From Spiroplasma apis B31 (lineage in GTDB: Bacteria > Bacillota_I > Bacilli_A > Mycoplasmatales > Mycoplasmataceae), in contig NC_022998.1 in NCBI RefSeq assembly GCF_000500935.1, positions 1 through 64,000 on the forward strand: a stretch of 64,000 bases of DNA. The letters run 5' to 3'. Both the position numbers and the translations under genes were made by a program. Under the pieces are notes generated by a model. That model saw nothing but the letters and a program-made list of their open reading frames with translations, searched no databases and was not told the origin of the DNA. Positions 12,811 to 25,024 of the stretch are shown here, piece after piece (position 1 is the first letter of the stretch; every line of letters begins with the position of its first letter).

Positions 12811-13553
12811 TGGAAGTTCTAAATAATGTGTTAGGTTTTAAAGACTTAAAGATAATACAAAACACAAAGATGTTTTCGTTCTCGCTTGATTCAGTACTTC
12901 TATCAAATTATTATAAACCTAACAAAAAAGTTAAATTTATTGCTGATTTTGGGACCAATAATGGCATTATACCTTTGTTAATTTCAAGGATTTCTGATTG
13001 TAGAATTTGAGGTTTAGAAATTCAAAAAGAAGCGTGTAACTTAGCTAAAAAAAATATGCTTCTGAATAACTTAGAACATAGGGTTAGCATTATTGAATGT
13101 GATTTAAGAGAATATGTAAAGAATAAGAATAACTTTTTTGATGTCGTATACTCTAACCCGCCATTCTTTAAAGTGGATGATGGATCAAAACTTAACAAAA
13201 AAAGTGAGCATTTAATTCCTGCAAGACACGAAACTTCACTGACTCTAGATGAAACGATATACTCAGCTAAAGTGGCCCTAAAAAACGGAGGAACACTTGT
13301 TATGATACATTTAGCTGAAAGGTTAGAGGAAATAGTTGTTTCTTTAAAACAACATAATTTCTCTTTAAAAACATTAAGGATTGTTTATTCTAAAAAAGGT
13401 GGGATTGCAAAAAAAGTATTGTTGACAGCAATAAATGATGGTAATCAAGGAATTACAATATTAGAACCACTTTATGTGCATAACCCAGATGGTTCATACA
13501 CTGAAGAAGTTATTAAAATGTTTGGTGAAACTAATGAGAAAATTTCAGAATAA
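12810..13553 (+). CDS. tRNA1(Val) adenine-37 N6-methyltransferase family protein (YabB/TrmN6)
   Basis: SAM-dependent methyltransferase that probably modifies A37 of a tRNA. The 247-residue protein has a Rossmann motif I region FIADFGTNNGIIPLLIS and the N6-adenine methyltransferase catalytic motif NPPFF near residue 117. A TGA Trp codon lies at 13008. The start is GTG overlapping the holB stop (TAGTG). In Bacillus yabB lies just after yabA and holB, so synteny supports the call. RNA substrate is inferred from the family. Confidence 0.85.
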
Positions 13554-14694
13554 AAAGTTTTTGATAGGACTCTCTGGTGGACCAGATAGCGTTTATTTGT
13601 TGAATAAGATCAAAAACAAGATACCAAAAAATAACTTAATTGCTTGCCATGTAAATTATAACTATCGAGAAGACTCGTCAGTTGATAAAAATATTTGCAT
13701 AAAAATTTGCGAAAAGTATAACATAAAACTATTTGTTAAAGAAGTCCTTGTTGATTACAAAAGATTAAGTGTTAATTTTGAAGCTTGAGCTAGAGAAGTG
13801 AGATATGAGTACTTTTGTGAATTAGTTAGTCAACAACTCGCTGATGTCATTTTGATTGCGCATAATCAGAATGACGATGTGGAAACCTTTTTAATGCAAT
13901 TACAGAAGAACTCTCTTCCTAACCACTATGGTATAGAGAAATTGAGTTATTATAAGAGTACTCCTATATATAGACCCATTTTAAATATAAAAAAATCAAG
14001 AATCATGAAATACCTAATTAAAAATAAAATCGCTTACGCAATTGATAGTACAAATGAAAATTCAATGTTTACTAGAAATAAAGTTAGAAAAAGTCTTATG
14101 GAAAATGATTTTAGAAGGCTTTTAAAAGAAAAGAAAAATAAAAATAAACAATTAAAAATATGAGATAAAAAAATCCGTAAAACGTTGGAAAAAGGATTTT
14201 TATCAGTTAAAGATTTATCCAATGTTTTCGAGTATAATCAAAGACTCGTATTTGAGTATTTTAAGAGTAAAGATGTTGGTAGCTTGCTTTTCACACGAAA
14301 AAAAGCCACTCTTAAAGAATTGATTAAACAATTGCTTAGCAACAAAACCTTCCTGAAAATCAGTTTGGGTGGTTATTCTCTAATCAAAGATTACAATCTG
14401 ATATACCTGCTAAAAGACAATGAATGACAAACCATAACTTTAAAAAACAATAATGCTCAAAGCGACATGTCTTACTTTTCAAATATAAAAGAAATTAAAA
14501 CCATATTAGACAAGCATAAAATAGGTGAAAACCTTATAATAACAAACGATTGAAAAACTTTTAAAGACAAAGTCTTTTACAAAAATAAAAAGTTATCTAA
14601 ATATTATAAGGATAACAAAATCTCATATTTGAAAAGAAATAGGGTTGGGTTGGTAATTAAAGATAACATGCTTTTATTAAATGAAAAACTTTAA
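13534..14694 (+). CDS. tilS: tRNA(Ile)-lysidine synthase
   Basis: Converts C34 of tRNA-Ile(CAU) to lysidine so that it reads AUA, which is an abundant codon in this AT-rich genome. The 386-residue protein has the PP-loop ATP pyrophosphatase motif FLIGLSGGPDSV at its N-terminus and a family-typical second motif HNQNDDVETFLMQL. Four TGA codons are read as Trp, so the gene looks fragmented under the standard code. The ATG at 13534 overlaps the end of trmN6 by 20 bases and places the PP-loop at the N-terminus; an upstream in-frame ATG at 13474 would add 20 residues of no homology. Confidence 0.9.
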
Positions 14695-14706
14695 AACTAT
14701 TTTGTT

Positions 14707-14712
14707 TATAAT
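14707..14712 (+). promoter_or_regulatory. Probable ftsH -10 element
   Basis: A perfect TATAAT preceded by TG two bases upstream lies between tilS and ftsH, about 40 bases before the ftsH ATG. Confidence 0.4.
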
Positions 14713-14750
14713 GATAAAATTATATCGAAAACTTAGAAAATGGTGAATAT

Positions 14751-16640
<1,890 letters not shown>

Positions 16641-16641
16641 T

Positions 16642-16663
16642 AAACCCGGAAGGGTTTTTTATT
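16642..16663 (+). terminator. Intrinsic terminator after ftsH
   Basis: AAACCC-GGAA-GGGTTT stem-loop followed by T residues, directly after the ftsH stop. Confidence 0.75.
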
Positions 16664-16706
16664 TCAAACTAGTATGTGTAAAATTATATAGTAGGAGAAA
16701 TTAACT

Positions 16707-17567
16707 ATGGATATGCAAATAAGAGCAATAAGTGAAAAAAATAATATTAAAATGTCGGTAGTAGATATTACCGAATCGTTAGCTGAAATTACGGTTTTAC
16801 AAAAAACAAATCCCTTAGCATCGGTAGCTCTAGGAAGAACATTGATCGCTAACGCTCTTGTCAGTCTTAGTGTAAAAGATGGCGACAAAGTATCAACAAA
16901 CATAAATGGGATGGGGCTCGGAGGAACAATAATAGCAGAGTTTCAAAATAACACTATTAGGGGATACATTGAGAAACCTAACTTCGATATTGAAAAAGTT
17001 CAAGAAGGTGAGGGTAGCGCCTTATCTCAAGTTGTAGGAACAAATGGGTTTTTACAAGTAACAAGAGAGCTGAATACAAAAGAACCATATACCTCAAGAG
17101 TAGAGTTGATTTCCAGTGAAATCAATATGGATTTTATGTATTATTTGCAACAAAGTGATCAAATCAAGTCACTCATAACCACAAGTGTAGAATTAAATGA
17201 TGATGGTACTATTAAAAAAGCATGTGGAATAATGTTACAACTTTTACCTGGATATAGTGATGAAACAATTGATTACATCGAAGAAAAAATAGGAAGTTTG
17301 AGTCATCTTATAAATACTCTTGTAGCTTCAACCAATTATGAGGCGCTTTTAAAGGACATATGTGACGACAGCAAAGTACTGGATATCGCTAAACTCAGAT
17401 TTGAATGTACTTGTAACTTAAGTAAAGTTATGGAGTCAGTTAAGTTATTAGGAGTGGAAGAATTGAAAAAAGCTTATACGGAAGGAGAAGTTATTGAAGT
17501 TATTTGTGATTTTTGTAAAAAAAAGTATAACGTTAATCCAAAAGAATTAGAAAACTTACTTGTGTAA
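16707..17567 (+). CDS. hslO: Redox-regulated chaperone Hsp33
   Basis: Holdase chaperone switched on by oxidation. The 286-residue protein has the Hsp33 fold pattern (ALGRTLIANALVSLSVKDGDKV, NGFLQVTREL) and the four redox zinc cysteines: CTC at 234/236 and CDFC at 267/270. The first ATG at 16707 follows a GGAGA Shine-Dalgarno. It lies after ftsH and its terminator, and an oxidative-stress role next to the protease makes sense, as in Bacillus. Confidence 0.94.
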   Translation: MDMQIRAISEKNNIKMSVVDITESLAEITVLQKTNPLASVALGRTLIANALVSLSVKDGDKVSTNINGMGLGGTIIAEFQNNTIRGYIEKPNFDIEKVQEGEGSALSQVVGTNGFLQVTRELNTKEPYTSRVELISSEINMDFMYYLQQSDQIKSLITTSVELNDDGTIKKACGIMLQLLPGYSDETIDYIEEKIGSLSHLINTLVASTNYEALLKDICDDSKVLDIAKLRFECTCNLSKVMESVKLLGVEELKKAYTEGEVIEVICDFCKKKYNVNPKELENLLV

Positions 17568-17592
17568 TTATGTTAAAATTTTAGTGACGCTA

Positions 17593-17598
17593 TATAAT
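17593..17598 (+). promoter_or_regulatory. Probable -10 for the ABC ATPase gene
   Basis: TATAAT lies 26 bases after the hslO stop and about 27 bases before the chosen ATG. No clear -35. Confidence 0.35.
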
Positions 17599-17619
17599 TC
17601 TCAAGGAAGGATGTCTAAA

Positions 17620-18597
17620 ATGAATAATAAAGATAACAACAAAGAATTACAAAAGTCTTCGGAACCGAATTCAAAAGAAAAAAAAAGCAAGAGCAGAGAA
17701 AATATTAAACCATTAGTTCAAGAACGTGAGTTTAAAATAATCGATGCTCCTGAAAATACTGATGAAGGGGTTAAAGGTTTCAAACAAAGAATAAAAGTAC
17801 AAAAACAATTGACTTCTAGATACTCAAAAGAAATCTTAAAAGGTTCAATAATTTCAACGACTGGTGTCGAGCCACAAACTTCTAAGTATGTTACTGAATT
17901 AGTTAACGTAAAAAAATGATACGTAACTGGAGATATGTTAACACCAGTTTTAAGGGGTATAAATCTTAAATTAGAGAGAGGAAAGTTTATAGTTATTTTA
18001 GGTCCTTCTGGATCTGGTAAGACCACATTGCTTAACACAATCTCTGGTCTTGATAAAGCAAACGAAGGAGATGTTTTCGTTTTAGGAAGTAACTTAACAT
18101 TATTAAAAGACTCTCATTTGACTAAATTTAGAAGGGAAAATGTTGGTTTTATTTTCCAACAGTATAATTTACTTTCTAACCTAACAGCAAAAGAGAACGC
18201 TGAAGTCGGAGAGAATTTAAGTAAAAACAAAGAGGGAAGTATGTCAATTGAAGATATATTTAAAACAATTGGTATGGAAGAACAAATGAACAAATATCCT
18301 CATCAAATGTCTGGTGGACAACAGCAAAGAGTTTCCATCGCAAGGGCATTAGCAAAAAATCCTGAAATTCTTTTTGGTGATGAGCCAACAGGAGCACTTG
18401 ATGAGGAAATGGGACGAAAAGTGTTGGACATTCTTGTAGATGTAAAAAACAAGTACAATACTACAGTTATTGTTGTTACTCACAACCCAAACATAAGTGA
18501 AATTGGTGACACCGTTATCCATGTACGTAATGGATTGATTGATGAAATACGGCAAAATCCAAATCCTAAAAAACCTTCAGAGATTGATTGATCTTAA
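17620..18597 (+). CDS. ABC transporter ATP-binding protein, MacB/LolD-like, with N-terminal extension
   Basis: The ATPase core (residues about 100-320) has Walker A GPSGSGKTT near 129, Q-loop FIFQQYNLL, signature MSGGQQQR near 230, Walker B ILFGDEPTGALDE near 250 and the H-loop VVTHNP. TGALDE and the overall pattern fit the MacB/LolD/FtsE type exporter ATPases. The first 95 residues are a charged, Lys/Ser/Glu-rich extension with no recognised domain. No permease is adjacent: hslO is upstream and DUF1904 downstream. ATG 17620 is preferred over 17611 because the Shine-Dalgarno AAGGAAGG ends directly before 17611. The end reads TGA (Trp), TCT, TAA. Confidence 0.88.
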
Positions 18598-18624
18598 AAC
18601 CTACAAGGTTTTTTTTTTTTTTTT
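18596..18624 (+). terminator. Intrinsic terminator after the ABC ATPase gene
   Basis: AAACCT-ACA-AGGTTT stem-loop followed by a very long T-run (about 16 T). Confidence 0.75.
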
Positions 18625-18701
18625 ATAACCAATTAGGAAATAGTTTCTTTAAAATAATAGAAATATATATATAATTATATTTGTAAAGGTGGGGATTAAT
18701 T

Positions 18702-19016
18702 ATGCCAATATTTAGTTTTAGGGGAGTACCAGAAGAAAAGGTGCGAGAATACTATAATAAAGTAGATGAAATAGGAAAACTTATAAATGCAAACGTAAAG
18801 AAAATTGTTTTTTGGTTTGAACCTTATAAACTTATAGGTGATTCTCGTCAAGAAAATGCTATTTTAGTGAAGGTTGATTGAATAGGTAGACCGCTAAAGC
18901 AAGAATTGCTAGCGAAGCATATTCAAGAAAATTTCTCAAATTACTCAGATAATATTTATGTACAATTCAATGAGGTAAATAACTTTTTATATTTAAATGG
19001 AGTATGTGTAGGATAA
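18702..19016 (+). CDS. DUF1904 family protein
   Basis: Small 104-residue cytoplasmic protein starting MPIFSFRGVPEEKV, the typical N-terminus of the DUF1904 family, which is related to the tautomerase/MIF fold. Function is unknown. A GTGGGG Shine-Dalgarno precedes the ATG. One TGA Trp codon (VDWIGR). Its stop overlaps the dus start (TAATG), so the two genes are probably translationally coupled. Confidence 0.75.
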
Positions 19017-19987
19017 TGAAAATTAAAAATCTAGAAATTAAGGGCAGCATTTTTTTAGGACCTATGGCCGGTACAACAAATGCTGCTTTTAGAATAATTT
19101 GTAAGGAAAAAGGAGCTGCATTAGTTTACGCAGAAATGGTTAGTACAGAAGGTTTAGTTCACAATAATAAAAAAACTAAAACAATGATTGAAGTCTCAGA
19201 TTTGGAACATCCAATATCATTGCAAATATTTGGTTTTGATGTTAATTCATTTGTTGAAGCTGCAAAAATAGTTGAAGAGTATTCTACCTGTGATGTAATT
19301 GATATCAACATGGGTTGTCCAGCTCCTAAAGTAGCTGTTAGAAGCCAAGCGGGCGCAAACCTATTGAAATATGAAGATAAAGTTGGGGAAGTAATTAAAG
19401 CTGTTGTAGAAAATACCACAAAGCCAGTAACAGTCAAGATGAGAATTGGTTGGGATGAAACAAGCAAAAATGTAGTTGAACTAGCCAAGATTGCGGAAAA
19501 AAATGGTGCTAGTGCAATAGCTGTGCATGGAAGAACAAGAAACCAATTCTTTACAGGAAAAGCAGACTGGTCTTGAATTAAAAAAGTCAAGGAAAGTGTT
19601 TCTATTCCTGTAATTGGCAATGGTGATGTTGTTGACGGACCAACAGCCAAAAAAATGTTGGATGAGACTGGTTGCGACGGAATCATGATAGCCAGAGCGG
19701 CACAAGGTAACCCATGAGTATTTAGAGAGATACAACACTATATCGATACTGGTGAAGAACTTCCGAAACCATCTTATGAAGAATGAAAAGAAACTGTTCT
19801 GAGACACGCAAACTTATTAATAGATATGCGTGGAGAAGAACTTGGCATTAGAGAAATGCGTAAGCAATTATTATGATACTTAGCTGTCTTGGAAAAACGC
19901 CCTGTAGTATTAGAAATGAAAAAAATGGCAACTGAAATAGTTGTATTAAAAGATATATATAATATATTTAATTTATATGAAAGTTAG
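19016..19987 (+). CDS. dus: tRNA-dihydrouridine synthase
   Basis: FMN-dependent reduction of uridines in the tRNA D-loop. The 323-residue protein begins with a flavin-binding pattern (IFLGPMAGTTNAAFR), has the catalytic Cys near residue 101 in NMGCPAPKV, then TVKMRIGW, AIAVHGRTRNQF and the phosphate-binding GNGDV. Four TGA codons are read as Trp in the second half. Start at 19016 overlaps the DUF1904 stop; an alternative ATG at 19004 adds four residues. lysS follows, the same dus-lysS pairing as in Bacillus. Confidence 0.94.
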
Positions 19988-19997
19988 AGGTTTTAAT

Positions 19998-21506
<1,509 letters not shown>

Positions 21507-21508
21507 AA

Positions 21509-22513
21509 ATGAAGTATGGGATAACACTAGGTTACACATCTAAATTGAACGAGTTAGAAACAATTGAAGGAATCGAGTTTGTTACAAACGAGTTGGAAAG
21601 TAGGCTAAAACTTGATTTTGACCTAATAAAAGTCAGAAGTGGGCTTGTAACTGATAAAATTCTTTGGCTAAACGATGATTTCCAACAAACAAAAAGACCA
21701 ATCGACTTTGATGTATCTTCTGAAAAAATGTATGGTGAATTATTGCAATCAAATAACAAATGAAGAAGATATTTCTTGATGAACAACGGTTTAGTTGAAA
21801 ATAATCAAGGCATAATAACAAACTTTTCAACAGTTACTCGTGACACTGTTATCGACAATATGAACTCGGTAGTTTATGACGAACTAGGGTTTGAGATTGT
21901 AAAACTTGATTATAGTATTGAAGAGATCAACAGCGTTTTAATTAAAGTTTATAAAGCTTTAGTTGAAATAGATTTAGCTTGTTCTTCAAAGTATAACTCA
22001 CTCGGTAAAAACCATCTCGGAGAAAAATTAACTTTTATATCACATAAAAAACTTAAAGCTTTGTACCCTCTTTTGACATTTAAAGAGCGACTTTCAAAGT
22101 TCGGGAAAGATAATGGCAGTTTTGTACTCCAAAATTATGTTGAGAAAACATTAAATCAACAAAAAAATACCCAATTCTCTGAAGATGTCTATGATTTTAA
22201 TAGTTATTCTAAATTATATGTATACAACAAAAGTTGTGAAAAAGTAACTAGTATGGGATATGTATCGTATCAAGTTGATAGAGAAACGTTGAAGTCCCAA
22301 AGCACTATCTTGAAAGAAAACAATAAAACCCAGACATTTTATCATCACTTAATCAAATCTAACAAACTCCCTTTGACAATAACTGGTGGGATTTTTATAA
22401 ATCGTTATATTATGACTCTTTTAGAAAAGCAACACATAGGCGAAGTCCAATCTTCTCTATGAAATAAAAAGTTTCTTCAATATTGCGAAATCAACAACAT
22501 TAAAATTTTATAA
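21509..22513 (+). CDS. AsnA (aspartate-ammonia ligase) homologue, diverged active site
   Basis: The 334-residue product aligns along its length with AsnA, the ammonia-dependent asparagine synthetase with a class II synthetase fold. Matching segments are VTNELESRLKL, ISHKKLKALYPLLTFKERL, the VTSMG segment, and the motif 3-like GGIFINRYIMTLL followed by HIGEVQ. However, the canonical motif HSxYVDQWDWE is replaced by NSVVYDELGFE, and the Asp of the GDILVWNP segment is not kept. Two TGA Trp codons. It starts two bases after the lysS stop, so it is co-transcribed with a synthetase. It may be a pseudoenzyme or have a new substrate. Homology is fairly sure, catalysis is not. Confidence 0.75.
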
Positions 22514-22554
22514 AAACTAAAACATATATGGAAATTTATATTCAAGGAGTTTAA

Positions 22555-23181
22555 ATGGTTAGTTTAGTAATAGTAGCAAATGGTAAAAGTGTAAGGTTTG
22601 GAGAAAACAAACTGCTTTCACAAATTGATAAGGATATTTTAGTTTGCAAAACTATCAAATGTTTCTTGAATATAGCACAAATTACTGAAATCATTGTTGT
22701 ATGCAACAATGATTTGGCTTTAAAGATCGTAGAAAAAGTTAAGCAAAAATTAATTTTTGTTAAAGGTGGCGCAACAAGGACACTCTCAGTCGCGCAAGGA
22801 TTAGAAAAGGTAACTAACGAAAAAGTCTTAATCCATGACGGAGCAAGGCCCTTTGTTAAAAAAGAGATGATTGAAGAAATTATCAATTGCCTTAACGTTC
22901 ATTCAGTTGTGATACCTACAATAAAAATTGTTGATTGTTTAAAAAAGATAGTGGATGACAATGTGAAAACCTTAAATAGAGAAAATTATTTACTAACTCA
23001 AACTCCACAAGGCTTTGATACACATTTAATCAAAGAAGCATACAAAAATATTAATATAAATTGAGCAGATGACTGTCAAGCAATAGAAGACTTTGACGAT
23101 AAACCGAAAATAAAATTTATCAATGGTGATGTTGATAATGTCAAAATAACTTTTATGAAGGATTTGAAACCATCCAGTTAG
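22555..23181 (+). CDS. ispD: IspD-like cytidylyltransferase
   Basis: The 208-residue protein has the IspD/TarI nucleotidyltransferase pattern: N-terminal VIVANGKSVRFGENKLL (a weak form of the AAGxGxRM loop), GGATRTLSVAQGL, VLIHDGARPFV and TQTPQGF, then DDCQAIE. IspD makes CDP-methylerythritol in the MEP isoprenoid pathway; TarI makes CDP-ribitol for wall teichoic acid, which is not expected in a wall-less Mollicute. No other MEP gene is in the window. One TGA Trp codon near 23062. A CAAGGAG Shine-Dalgarno precedes the ATG. Its 5' neighbour is the AsnA homologue, and a terminator follows. Confidence 0.78.
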
Positions 23182-23194
23182 ACCCATTAAAATT

Positions 23195-23225
23195 AGAGTT
23201 TATTTTATGACAAACTCTTTTTTTT
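23195..23225 (+). terminator. Intrinsic terminator after ispD
   Basis: AGAGTTT and AAACTCT arms (23195-23201, 23212-23218) around a 10-base loop, followed by eight or more T. Confidence 0.75.
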
Positions 23226-23229
23226 AGTT

Positions 23230-23235
23230 TATAAT
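23230..23235 (+). promoter_or_regulatory. Probable -10 of the rpsF operon
   Basis: Perfect TATAAT just after the ispD terminator; transcription would start near 23242. Confidence 0.5.
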
Positions 23236-23244
23236 AAGTTTGCG

Positions 23245-23304
23245 AGTTAATTTTAATTAACTCCTTGCCTTTTTTAGGCCAATAGACCATAAGGAGAATT
23301 ATAC
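23245..23304 (+). promoter_or_regulatory. rpsF leader with hairpin
   Basis: The predicted 5' UTR contains AGTTAATT-TT-AATTAACT (23245-23262) followed by a GCC-rich element ending in GGCC. Many bacteria autoregulate rpsF with an S6:S18-binding leader RNA; the position fits but I cannot confirm the consensus structure. Confidence 0.35.
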
Positions 23305-23784
23305 ATGATTAGAAAATACGAAATAATGTATATTTTAGATCAAGATACTACCGATGTTAAAGCAACACAGAAAAAATTACATGATGTGTTGACAAGTAAC
23401 GGTGGGAAAATCCTAGAGTCAGAAGACTGAGGATTAAAAGACTTTGCTTTTGAAATAAACAAAAAGAAAAAAGGACACTATACTGTTTTAATTGTTGAAA
23501 CAGACTCATCTAATATTTTAGAGTTCCAAAGAATCTCAAGAATAGATAAAAATGTGGTAAGGGAATTAGTGATAAATACTGAAAATGAAAAAAAATATAT
23601 TCAGTCAACTAAGCTAGCAAAAACAGATATGTCAAAATACAAAGAAGAAAAAAAACCACAAAGAAGCTTCGACAGAAAACCAGGGGCTAAAAGATACGAT
23701 GACAAAAGCAACGGTATAAAAAAAGAATATAAAAAACCAAATGACAAAGAAGAAATAACAAATGACACAGAATCGAATAAATAA
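23305..23784 (+). CDS. rpsF: 30S ribosomal protein S6
   Basis: Small-subunit protein that pairs with S18. Residues 1-95 match S6 (MIRKYEIMYILDQDT, FQRISRIDKNVVREL). The product is 159 residues, about 60 longer than usual; the extra C-terminal part is a disordered tail rich in Lys, Asp, Glu and Asn. One TGA Trp codon at 23428. AAGGAG precedes the ATG. It leads the rpsF-ssb-rpsR operon, the standard bacterial order. Confidence 0.95.
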
Positions 23785-23802
23785 TTATTATAAGGAGGTA
23801 TT

Positions 23803-24252
23803 ATGAATTCAGTTAACTTAATCGGGAGAATAACTAAGGATCCAGAGTTAAAAACTGCATCCAACGGTAAAGTATATTCTTCATTTACACTTGCTGTAAA
23901 TGAATACTCAAATGGTACCCAGTATACTCAATTTGTACCTTGTTTTGTATGAGAAAAATCAGCCGAAAACTTAGTAAAGTATGTTCGTAAAGGAGCACAA
24001 ATCTCAGTAGAAGGTTCTATCAACGTTAGACAAGATAACAATAATGGACAGTATTCAACTAGCATAACAGTTAGAGTAAACAGGATACAATTTCTAGATA
24101 GACAATCTAATACTGGTGTTTCAACCCAAGGAACATTCGCGAACACTCAACAACAAACAGACTCAAATAAGACATCAACAAATATGGATTTTGATTTGAT
24201 TGAGGATAGCAAAATATCAAACGCTGACGACTCAATATTATGAGAAGATTAA
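23803..24252 (+). CDS. ssb: Single-stranded DNA-binding protein
   Basis: Coats ssDNA in replication and repair. The 149-residue protein starts MNSVNLIGRITKDPEL with the OB-fold (residues 1-108), then an Asn/Gln/Thr-rich linker and an acidic tail ending SILWED. The end differs from the common DDDIPF tip that docks partner proteins, though it keeps acidity plus a hydrophobic/Trp residue (TGA-coded). A strong AAGGAGG precedes the ATG. Sits between rpsF and rpsR as in most bacteria. Confidence 0.95.
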
Positions 24253-24266
24253 TAGGAGAATAGATT

Positions 24267-24488
24267 ATGAAAAAATTTGTTAGAAGAAAAAAAGTAAACT
24301 TCTTTGCTAAAAATGGTATCGATTATATCGATTATAAAGATGTGGATTTACTTAAAAAGTTTATTTCAGGCAATGGACAAATATTACCAAAAAGAATTAC
24401 TGGTACATCACCAAAACATCAAAGAATGTTGGCAACTGCAATAAAAAGAGCCAGAATAATGGGTCTACTACCATTCGTTAGCCAATAG
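24267..24488 (+). CDS. rpsR: 30S ribosomal protein S18
   Basis: Small-subunit protein, partner of S6. The 73-residue product matches S18: [17 protein letters not shown], then [15 protein letters not shown] and the tail [14 protein letters not shown]. Length is normal. It ends the rpsF-ssb-rpsR operon and is followed by a clear terminator. Confidence 0.97.
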   Translation: MKKFVRRKKVNFFAKNGIDYIDYKDVDLLKKFISGNGQILPKRITGTSPKHQRMLATAIKRARIMGLLPFVSQ

Positions 24489-24493
24489 TTACT

Positions 24494-24518
24494 AACCCTT
24501 CTCGAAAGGGTTTTTATT
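24494..24518 (+). terminator. Intrinsic terminator after rpsR
   Basis: AACCCTT-CTCG-AAAGGGTT stem-loop with T-run immediately downstream of rpsR. Confidence 0.8.
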
Positions 24519-24546
24519 TTGGTCGGACATAAAAACCCCCTAAATT

Positions 24547-24555
24547 TGTTATAAT
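24547..24555 (+). promoter_or_regulatory. Extended -10 promoter upstream of rplI
   Basis: TGTTATAAT, identical to the extended -10 before gyrB, 16 bases before the rplI ATG. The transcript would have a very short leader. Confidence 0.55.
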
Positions 24556-24571
24556 TACAAGGGTGATAAAT

Positions 24572-25024
24572 ATGAAAGTTATACTTTTAAAAGATGTTAA
24601 GAATTATGGCAAGAAGGACGAGATTGTTAATGTCTCAGATGGTTTTGCAGTTAATTATCTAATACCCAAGAAACTAGCTATTGTAGCTAGCAAAGATGGT
24701 GTTAGTCACTTAAATGTTAAGTTAAAAAAAGAAAGTGAAATATTAAAAAAAGAAAAAGAAGTCATCCAAAAAGAAGCTGAAAAGATTAATAACTTGGAGT
24801 TAGGCTTCAAATTAAAGACTCAGGACGGTAAGGTATTTGGGTCGGTATCTTTAACCCAAATTGTTGACCGTTTGAACAAAGAGCACGGAATACTAATTGA
24901 CAAAAGAAAATTTGAAAAACATGAAAACCTAAATAAACTAGGACTATTTTATTTAAAAATAAAATTAGATCATCAAATAACTACAACTCTTAAGGTTCTT
25001 ATAGAAGGAAATAAAAATGGATAA
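24572..25024 (+). CDS. rplI: 50S ribosomal protein L9
   Basis: Large-subunit protein with two domains joined by a long helix. The 150-residue product starts [19 protein letters not shown] and has [16 protein letters not shown], then a Lys/Glu-rich helix (residues 50-75) and the C-terminal rRNA-binding domain. ATG 24572 is the family start; an upstream in-frame start would only add three residues. It overlaps dnaB by eight bases, so the two genes are coupled, as in Bacillus rplI-dnaC. Confidence 0.96.
   Translation: MKVILLKDVKNYGKKDEIVNVSDGFAVNYLIPKKLAIVASKDGVSHLNVKLKKESEILKKEKEVIQKEAEKINNLELGFKLKTQDGKVFGSVSLTQIVDRLNKEHGILIDKRKFEKHENLNKLGLFYLKIKLDHQITTTLKVLIEGNKNG

Noticed and set aside
13474-14694. 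Apparent breakup of tilS and many other genes into fragments
   Set aside because: All breaks except the one in gyrA are TGA codons, read as Trp in this lineage; they are not frameshifts or pseudogenes.
19159-19686. Minus-strand 175-codon open frame opposite dus
   Set aside because: Shadow of dus; it shows no recognisable motif, and the plus strand carries a clear, conserved enzyme.
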